From Lentinus brumalis (taxonomy: Eukaryota; Basidiomycota; Agaricomycetes; Polyporales; Polyporaceae), in NCBI GenBank assembly GCA_001792895.1, contig MARA01000001.1, forward strand, positions 3,720,001-3,784,000: DNA of 64,000 nt, given 5' to 3'. The notes under the pieces were generated by a model. That model made no database searches and was not told the origin of the DNA. It saw nothing but the letters and a program-made list of their open reading frames with translations. Numbering within the stretch: the first letter of the stretch is position 1; each line of letters begins with the position of its first letter. Below, one piece after another: positions 57,121 through 64,000 of the stretch. Made by a program: the position numbers and the translations under genes.

Positions 57121-58204
57121 CGCTGTTAGCCGTTGGAATGTCTGCGTCGTGAATCGGTATGATGTCGGTGGTAGATGCAGAGGGCATGTCCCTCACGTAT
57201 GAACATATATATGTATCGGATTGTCTTGGTACTTGTCTTGGTGCATACCCGCAACCAATTCGTATGAGCCCGAGTTGCCCAATTGCAAGTCTCACAACTC
57301 ATCGGGCGACAACGCATTCGTTTCCGTGCAGGTCGAAGCGCTGAAGAGCTGAGATGGCGGATGTCGCGAGACCGGTCAAACCGACACAGGTACTCGTGTT
57401 GAATGGTGATGCGGGGTCGCCACTGCGTTGCAAACGTGGCCACTGGATATCTGCGACGCAGTGGCAACGACTGCATATGCTCATCCCCAGCTCGCTTGGC
57501 AAATGAGGCGGTCAATCATGAGGTCTAGGTCCAGTGCGCTCCGGTCAACCACCGGTTGGACAGGTTCAGCAGGTAGCCCCTAGGCTGAGCGGGAGCTTGG
57601 CAAGGTGATTGACGTGTCTAACCATTCGCATGAACAGACGCGGGATGAAATATGCCCTCCACTATCTTGCGCCACAGTGAACAGACAACAGTACTAGTGA
57701 AGGACATAGCATACCTATTGCAGTGATCCGGGGAATGTTTCGGGTTTCAGCGCATATTCATCGCGTTCCTGAGTGTACGGTCAGATTCGAAGGTCCACCG
57801 GCCTTTTGGGAAGACATACCGCTTTTGTTGTCGTGACGCCTGCCGTTATGTATTGAGCCCCGCTTGAGTAAACCGAACCCGACAGAAAGCGCAGGTAACT
57901 AAGCAAGAGCGAGAAGATAATCAAGTGAACGACGCCCAGGATGAGGAGGAGCAGACTACACAGGCGCCCGGCTGGACGACTTCTGAACGACACTTCTCCA
58001 CTCACCACACTGTCCTCTGCACGACCTCAGGCCTCAGACTCAAAGAGCGGATTCGGGAAACAAGATGAACTATCTAGCCATGCCCTGATCTGGCTGAGGC
58101 TCTACGCGTACTCCACGCCCTTCCGACTGCGATCTGCCTATGCATGAGCCTCCACGGACTCGCCAGTCGACCTTCGCCTCCGTCCCTGCAAAGCGCCATA
58201 CACT
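57121..58204. other. Intergenic between divergent GGPPS and Kre9-like genes
   Basis: A minus frame at 57781-58008 contains two hydrophobic stretches (SLLLLILGVVHLIIFSLLLS) and could be an unassigned exon, but no gene model was possible. Otherwise nothing seen. Confidence 0.35.
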
Positions 58205-59099
58205 ATGCTTCCTCGCGCTCCCATCGTGCTGGTTTTAGTTGCCGTACTGGATGTAGTTGCTGCTCAGCAGATGACATCTGCGCCGGGACCACCTATACTA
58301 GTGCCAAGCAAAGGCGACACCTGGACAGTGGGAGAGTTGCGCACGGTAGAATGGTGAGTTGTTCAATTGTCCAGCCCTGTCTCGCATATCGCTTCTGCAA
58401 GCGCGTGAGCCTGACTTCGGAGGTTCAGACCAGATCAGTGTTGTTGAGGAGAAGTGTCGTCAACAAAGGACTTGCTGCCAGTGACCCAGTGACCAACTCC
58501 AGCGGCGACCCACTCCTGGGCTTCATCATCTTGTCATACGACAGCGGGTCCGTTCTGAATGAACCCAGTCCTCTTGGAAGGCAAGTCTATCGACTCGTTA
58601 CATGTCAGAATATAGACTGAGTGCACTCGGACTCGTGACAGGTCAGCGAGTTGCGTCAGGTTTTCCGCTGGCGCAGAAGATGGTGAACATCATCGTGCCC
58701 GAGGTCCCTACGCGACAGCAGTGAATGCTGATGCCGACGGCGTGAGCTGGACCGACCCCTTGGAGATATTCAACCGCAAGGATCCGCAGGGTATTGGAAC
58801 GCGCCCGACGTCGCGTTCAGTGAGCAGCGCCCCGCCCATCTCTGTTACATACAGTCGTGCTTCCGACGCCGACTGATAGCGATGTCTCCTCTGCCTCCCC
58901 TACGGCCATGCCTCCGAGCTCTGCTTCTGCGACAGTACCTCCGAGCTCCTCGTCAACGGCGACCAGTACGAGCACCAGTCCTTCGGCGTCTCAGACAACT
59001 CGCAACAATGTTGCTGGCTCTTCGTGGCCCAACGACCTCTTGGCTGGAGCGGGGAACCTCTCCGTGCCTCTCATGCTACTTGTTCATGGCGTTCGGTGA
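58205..59099 (+). pseudogene. Kre9/Knh1-like GPI-type secreted protein, probably degenerate
   Basis: Exon 1 (58205-58353) encodes a signal peptide (MLPRAPIVLVLVAVLDVVAA) and the Kre9-type motif LVPSKGDTWTVGELRTVEW. Later pieces are DPVTNSSGDPLLGFIILSYD, then ASGFPLAQKMVNIIVPEVPT, and a Ser/Thr-rich tail (TVPPSSSSTATSTSTSPS) ending in a hydrophobic GPI-signal-like segment (AGAGNLSVPLMLLVHGVR, stop 59097-59099). After EVPTRQQ the frame meets TGA. The homologous continuation (DGVSWTDPLEIFN) is open in another frame, and the exon corresponding to DDYSLY in the neighbour is missing. The conserved Trp after the first intron also becomes Cys. This suggests decay, though an unusual splice pattern is possible. 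Confidence 0.6.
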
Positions 59100-59678
59100 A
59101 TGTTGCTCGTAATTGATGTAAATCGCCGGCCGAAGACGTCCGTCATACGCACTGCATGTCCATTGTTCAGGCTTGGTAGCTATGTCATCGTGTCAATGGA
59201 GAGTTGCGGTTGCTCGTAACAATGCAGCCTCCCTGCATGCAGATCACAAGCATAGTGGTGGCGGTCAAGAGAACATTACGGACTTCGAAGCGTGTCGGAA
59301 GGCCTGCGCTGTGTAGGCTCTTTGAGTGATAGGGCAAGTGCTACTGTATGATGGTGGTTTGAGTGGTAGAGTAAAAGAGCGAGAGGGGATGTAGGACGCG
59401 TGAAAGCCAAACGGGCGTATATCACACACGAAGAGAAGAGCACCTAGCGATCGTATTGTGTCCTCGAGTAAGCAAAGCATTATTAGGTCTCAGTACCGCG
59501 AGCACTGACTGACGGGAGTATGTATGTAAGGGTCTAAGAGAATCCAAGTCCATGTGCCTACGGAATCTAGAGGGGATAGTCCTATGCTACACACAAAGAG
59601 TGAATCGTGATCGTGAAGTGAGCGGTCCGTATGTGGATGATAAGAGAGAGCTGTAAGGGCAATGATAGTGGTGAAGAC
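59100..59678. other. Intergenic, convergent 3' ends of Kre9-like genes
   Basis: 579 bp; no gene, repeat or RNA recognised. Confidence 0.4.
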
Positions 59679-60710
59679 TCAGCGGAGCCGTCGAGGATAG
59701 AGCCGCTTGTCGTGCTCGCGAGAGTGACGCGCACGCTTCATGCGATGTGTAGGGGCAGGCTGCATATCGGACGTCTGCACGAGCGCCATCCGTGCGCCGA
59801 CTGCAGTCGGCGTCGCTTCGGGATCCACACCCTCGTCCTCAGAAGCTGAGGCGAGCGAAGCGTTCGTTTGGGTCCCTGTTGCAGACGCGGAAGGCGGGCT
59901 CGTGATAGACACAAAGCCCGACGAGGACGAGGCAGAGGCCGTCGCAGACGCGAGACTCGCCGAGTCTGACATTCCCGTCAATTCGCTGTCGGAGAACATC
60001 GACGTAAGCGACATGGTGACAGAGACCGGTGGCGCCGTGGTAACAACGAGCTTGTCAGGAGGCTGGTCCGAGCCCTCGACGTCCTCTGGATTGAAGATGC
60101 TGATGGAGCCGCTCCAGGCTGAGGCGTCATGTTCTTCCCGAGAGAACACTAGACGTTATTTGTGAGACACCATAAACGAGTGGTTAGATAGATAAGAGCG
60201 TGTGGGAACGCACGGTACAAGGAATAGTCGTCTCTGGTTGGGACTGAGGGTACCATGACGTTTGCTAGGCGATCCGCTAACGGAAACCAACCCGTAAGCT
60301 CTGCGACGAGGTCAGTACCCGCACGCGTTTCACGCAACGATACACTCACCCGCAATCAGAACATGCGCGTTCTGCGACCCTCCCGAGTAAGCCAAAATGA
60401 ACTTGGCCATGATCGGGTCTCCGGAGCTGTTCGTTGTCCTCACATGGGTCAATGTCCTACAACCCAGATGATTCTCAACCTCATAAGGACTCGTTGAGAA
60501 GAAAAGAACGTACCATTGAACCGTGTGCATATCCCCGACCTGCCAGACATCGCCTGTGCGCGGCGCGACGATCGACGACTCGCGTTTGTACGACGGGAAC
60601 GCGCCTCCAACCGCCACGACGACGAAGCATGCCAGCGTGGCTGCGAGGCACAGCGTCGCCGCAGCTGCTGTGGTGATTCTCCAGAGGCGCGAGCGGTGGT
60701 GCGTCTTCAT
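59679..60710 (-). CDS. Kre9/Knh1-like Ser/Thr-rich extracellular protein
   Basis: Paralogue of the 58205 gene on the opposite strand. Exon 1 (60514-60710) has the ATG of MKTHHRSRLWRITTAA, a long hydrophobic signal-anchor (LCLAATLACFVVVAVGGA) and APRTGDVWQVGDMHTVQW. Exon 2 joins TLTHVRTTNSSGDPIMAKFI and LAYSGGSQNAHVLIA. Exon 3 reads ELTGWFPLADRLANVMVPSV then PTRDDYSLY. The last exon starts LFSREEHDASAWSGSISIFN and becomes Ser/Thr/Ala-rich (SASLASATASASSSSGF). The Kre9 fold is linked to cell-wall beta-1,6-glucan assembly in yeast, and basidiomycetes have many such genes of unknown role. Unlike its neighbour, it ends in a basic tail (MKRARHSREHDKRLYPRRLR) with no GPI signal. Confidence 0.7.
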
Positions 60711-61134
60711 GGCATGGGTGCTGGACCAAGAGAGGGTACGGGAGACGACGGCTGAATGACGAGCATAGCTGGCCCGCCCGTCGGATGAGGAGTCCTCGGC
60801 CACCTTCGACTTCGCTCGCCTCCAGGTGATCCTAAGCTGCTTATCAACGCCGTTTCACGGCTGCTTGTCGAAGACCGGAGGTGGAGCTGCATGTTAGCGG
60901 TGATGAATGCAACATCCCGTCCTCATCCGAGCGTGAAGGTCGGCGCGTACGGCCTCCAGAAGCTGCATCGCCACACATACCCCTCTCAAGCGAGCCTCGC
61001 AATATTGATGACATTTTCCGCCTCCGGTCGCAAATTTGGCGGTGGTCTGCATATAGAACGTGCTATCAGTACAGAGCGGTATGTGGCTAATTGCTACACC
61101 TTGTATCCTAGTATGTATGTCTCATTCTGTAAAC

Positions 61135-63251
61135 CTAGAAGCCAGCCTGCGCCGCCTCCCGCTCTGCGAGACTACCGCGGGGAGCCCATGCACGTAGATG
61201 GTCGTGTCCACCGTGTGCGAGCTCTTCCTCCTCCTCCTTGGATATGCCCCAGGCACCCGCGCCAGGCGTCTCGATGAGCAGGCGATCACCCTTGCCCATG
61301 AATGTGGTGGCCTTCCCGCCTATGTTGATCTTCCTCGGCTTCAGTGGCTGACGCTCGTCATAATCCTCTGGAAGGTCCCCATCTTCTTCCCGTGGTTGCT
61401 TGATCCAAGTGTTGCGCCCAAGCGCCCCAGGTTCGCCGCCCTCCATGCCGTAGGGCTGGCGTGTGCGACGTTCAGAGAGTATCGACACCTGCAAGGGTTC
61501 GAGGAACTCGATCTCGCGAACTACACCATCGCCACCGCGCCATCGACCCTTGCCACCGGAGCCCTCGCGGATGCCGAACTGGTGAACGATGACGGGGTAA
61601 CGGCGTTCAAGAATCTCGACATCGCCGATACGTGTGTTGGTGATGTGAGTATGGACACCGGACGTGCCGTGCCAGCCAGGACCCGCGCCCGATCCACCAG
61701 CAATGGTCTGGCAGAAGATAGTCAGGATATACGGCCGTGAAGTTGAGTAGAGAGCATTACCTCGTAGTAACCATATCCAACAACGTTGTTGCCCTCCTTA
61801 TCTTTGCCACCCGCACCGAACGTCAAGTTGCTGCCACATGTATCAGCATCCGTCCACGAACCGCTAAGATTGCGGAACATACTTCGTGCATCCCTGGCTG
61901 GCAGCGCACGCGTGGAACGCCTTGAGCACGACATCCACAATCCGTTGCGACGTAAGGACGTTACCACCGCACACCGCAGCAGTGCGAGAAGGAGCAAGGA
62001 GCGAACCTTCGGGAATCTTGACTGCGTAGCGGATGTTAGAAAGCTTTAAAAGAAGCACGGGACGTACACACCGGTGATGGGCACCAAGCACCCAGCATTG
62101 AGCGGGATGTCCATGTCGAGCATGGCACGCATACAATAGATGACGGCCGAGTGCACGACGGAGATGGGGGCGTTCAGATTGCCACGGATTTCGCAGCCGG
62201 TGCCCTCGAAATCGAGTACCGCGGAGCCTTCCTTCTCGTCGATCTCTACCTTCAGCTTGATCTGTACGCAAATATGCATGTCAGTCGGTGCACGAAGACC
62301 GATTGCTCGTGGGACGTACCGGAGAGCCGTCGTCGAGGTAGTCAATAGCTTCGAGGACATTCGAGCCAGCGCGCTTTACAACATCACGAAGGAGGTTGCG
62401 GACGGAGGACTCTGCGTTCGCGCGGATGTGGTACATGTACTCCTGGACGGTCTCCAACCCGTAGTCATCGACGACTTCTCGTACATGGATGTCAGTTTCG
62501 GGTCTTGGAGTGGAAAGAGGACGCACTCTGCTGGATTAGCTGGATTCCCTTGTAATTCGCCGCAATCTGGGCCTTCAGGTCGCTCTCCACATCCCTGAGG
62601 TTCCTGCATCCCGAGCTACCGGGATACTGCGCAGGTTTGGTGACCATATAGTCCACGAGGCCCTCGTGGTCGAACATTCCCTCATGGACGATCTTGAAAC
62701 TGAGGATGTTCGCTCCTTCCTCAAAGATCGTCTGCGACGTCGGCGGCATCGAACCGGGCAGAATACCGCCGATATCGGCATGGTGGCCGCGGGACGCAGT
62801 GAAGAAGATGATCTCGCGCTCGCCGGTGGACGAGGGTGCGGAGAAGACAGGGGAGATGATGGTGATGTCAGGCAAATGCGAGCCGCCTGCATGCGGAGAG
62901 TTCGTCATAAGGACATCGCCCGGCTTGAGGGTCTTCGCGTGCAGCTGCATCTGGTATCGCACGGCGCTGTTGGGCAATCATGAACTCCTTCATCATCTCA
63001 GGAGCCCGAGGAGGATGCACTCACAAACTCATCGACCCCAGGTGAATGGGAATGAAGGGCGCATTCGCGACGAGGTCGCCATCGGGAGCAAACAGCGCGC
63101 ACGAGAAGTCGAGCCGTTCCTTGATATTCGTGCTGATTGCGGTCTGTTGCAAGGACCGTCCCATCGCCTCCGCCACGCTCATGAAGCGGTTAGCGAAGAG
63201 TGTGAGTAGGATCGGGTCCGGCGGGCTGTACTGCTTCGTCTGTGCAGACAT
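61135..63251 (-). CDS. Hydantoinase B / 5-oxoprolinase C-terminal domain protein
   Basis: HyuB-type protein of the 5-oxoprolinase / N-methylhydantoinase family (ATP-dependent cleavage of 5-oxoproline or hydantoins). Exon 1 is 63025-63251, starting [20 protein letters not shown], and exon 2 begins at 62966. At least five further short exons can be traced. Landmarks: [60 protein letters not shown], the metal site [39 protein letters not shown] repeats ([14 protein letters not shown]), and the Gly-rich end [16 protein letters not shown]. Eukaryotic 5-oxoprolinases normally carry a HyuA half before this one. Here the ATG opens directly on HyuB, with a divergent gene 427 bp upstream, so there is no room for a HyuA half. 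Confidence 0.85.
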
Positions 63252-63677
63252 GGCTGGCGCGTTCAACGGGTAAAGCGAAGGGGGTGTTGTGAAAGGTCTT
63301 GGAGGCCTTAAGTCTACTGCATGACGCGAGTCAGTACGATACATAACTGCCTTGAGTTCACCCGCCTCCGGGCTCCCGAAATGCATACACTCACCGCATA
63401 TACCGACTTGTCTATCCAATGCTCCAGGGTGCCCGATCCAGAGATGCTACGTCGTTGCAAAGCTCGCTGGAGAACGGCGTATGCGGGTCTACGTGGGGAA
63501 ACAGGCTTGGGCAGCGAGAGATGGCGAGCATGACGGTGGTCACATGTAGAGACCTGTAGAGACGCGCTCGGTGTCGCGGGACGCCGCGACGCGTCGTGCA
63601 CGCTGCTTTCCTCGACCACGACCATTCACATATCAACTTGCATACGGTCGCCGTCGTTCTCACAGCGAGGGCGAGAA

Positions 63678-64000
63678 ATGGCCGACTCTGCGACGCTCAC
63701 GTCTGTTCTTGAGTCCCAGAACGCTCTCCTGCAGGAGGCCTCGCTCGCGCTGCCACACTCATTCTCGCAGTGCACTTATTCCCTTGGGCATATCCGCCAG
63801 GCCGTGTACCTCTGCTTAACGTGCACGCCGCCCAGCTCTGGCAAGCCTCTGCGCGGTGTCTGCGCTGCCTGCTCAATAGCATGTCACACGGACCACGAAC
63901 AGCTTGAGCTCTTCCCCAAGCGCAACTTCCGGTGCGACTGCCCTACGCGCGCCCTTGACCATACATGTACCCTCCACACACATCTCGAAGAGCCGAACGA
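63678..64000 (+). CDS. UBR-box zinc finger protein (UBR7-like), partial at right edge
   Basis: Starts at the ATG at 63678 and is open to the window end (107 full codons). After ~30 residues the UBR box begins: QCTYSLGHIRQAVYLCLTC, then GVCAACSIACHTDHEQLELF and KRNFRCDCPT, with the spaced Cys/His zinc ligands of N-recognins. This order matches UBR7 / Mlo2-type proteins, which follow the UBR box with a PHD-like finger; that part would lie beyond the window. It is divergent from the hydantoinase B gene. Confidence 0.85.
   Translation, partial: MADSATLTSVLESQNALLQEASLALPHSFSQCTYSLGHIRQAVYLCLTCTPPSSGKPLRGVCAACSIACHTDHEQLELFPKRNFRCDCPTRALDHTCTLHTHLEEPN

Noticed and set aside
57781..58008. Hydrophobic minus frame as a separate membrane-protein gene
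   Set aside because: Only one isolated segment with two hydrophobic stretches; no start context or splice partner could be fixed, so it is mentioned only as spacer content.
1..64000. CRISPR arrays, operons, rRNA or tRNA genes
   Set aside because: No regularly spaced direct repeats with spacers, no rRNA stretches and no convincing tRNA cloverleaf were seen; the gene structures are eukaryotic.

Overview
The window is nuclear DNA of a filamentous basidiomycete, most likely a wood-decay Agaricomycete. The evidence is many short introns (about 50-70 bp, GTRNGT...YAG), high GC, many class I hydrophobin genes, a GH12 cellulase-type gene, a priA-like secreted cysteine-rich protein, F-box and RBR ubiquitin-ligase genes and a UbiA/GGPP-synthase pair. 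The species assignment is inference. All gene models were spliced by eye; where exon phases are given, they were checked to sum to whole codons.

Layout. (1) 1-1.6 kb: a partial unknown ORF leaving the left edge and the 20S proteasome subunit beta-3. (2) 1.9-35.0 kb: a hydrophobin array of 14 loci (called HYD1-HYD14 here) on both strands: HYD1-6, 8, 9, 11 and 12 on minus, HYD7, 10, 13 and 14 on plus. It also holds a duplicated hydrophobin 3' tail and is interrupted by a priA-like gene (24.6 kb) and a GFA/CENP-V-domain gene (32.5 kb). A GH12 endoglucanase sits just beyond (35.4 kb). Nearly all hydrophobins share one design: signal peptide; exon 1 ending just after the first Cys-CysCys cluster; a 147-162 nt exon 2; a 42 nt exon 3 encoding a G-x-hydrophobic-x-S-hydrophobic-G-C-hydrophobic-P tail; two short phase-0 introns; and usually a TATA box about 100-130 bp before the ATG. 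Array turnover is visible: HYD1 and HYD2 lie in adjacent duplicated units, HYD2 has a hugely expanded Thr-rich repeat, HYD8 has a 4-bp frameshift deletion, HYD12 has a splice-phase anomaly, and a 185-bp segment is tandemly duplicated behind HYD7. (3) 36.3-47 kb: gene-poor DNA, then a four-TM membrane protein, an RBR E3 ligase and two F-box genes. (4) 47.3-57.1 kb: a UbiA-family membrane protein, a DHA2-type MFS transporter, arginyl-tRNA synthetase flanked by two ~700-bp direct repeats, and GGPP synthase. (5) 58.2-64.0 kb: two convergent Kre9/Knh1-like Ser/Thr-rich secreted proteins (one apparently degenerate), a stand-alone hydantoinase-B gene, and the start of a UBR-box (UBR7-like) gene at the right edge.

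The hydrophobins probably form a redundant but diversified set of amphipathic coat proteins for aerial hyphae, fruiting bodies and substrate attachment. UbiA, MFS and GGPP synthase may form a small terpenoid module. The remaining genes look like housekeeping or regulatory neighbours.
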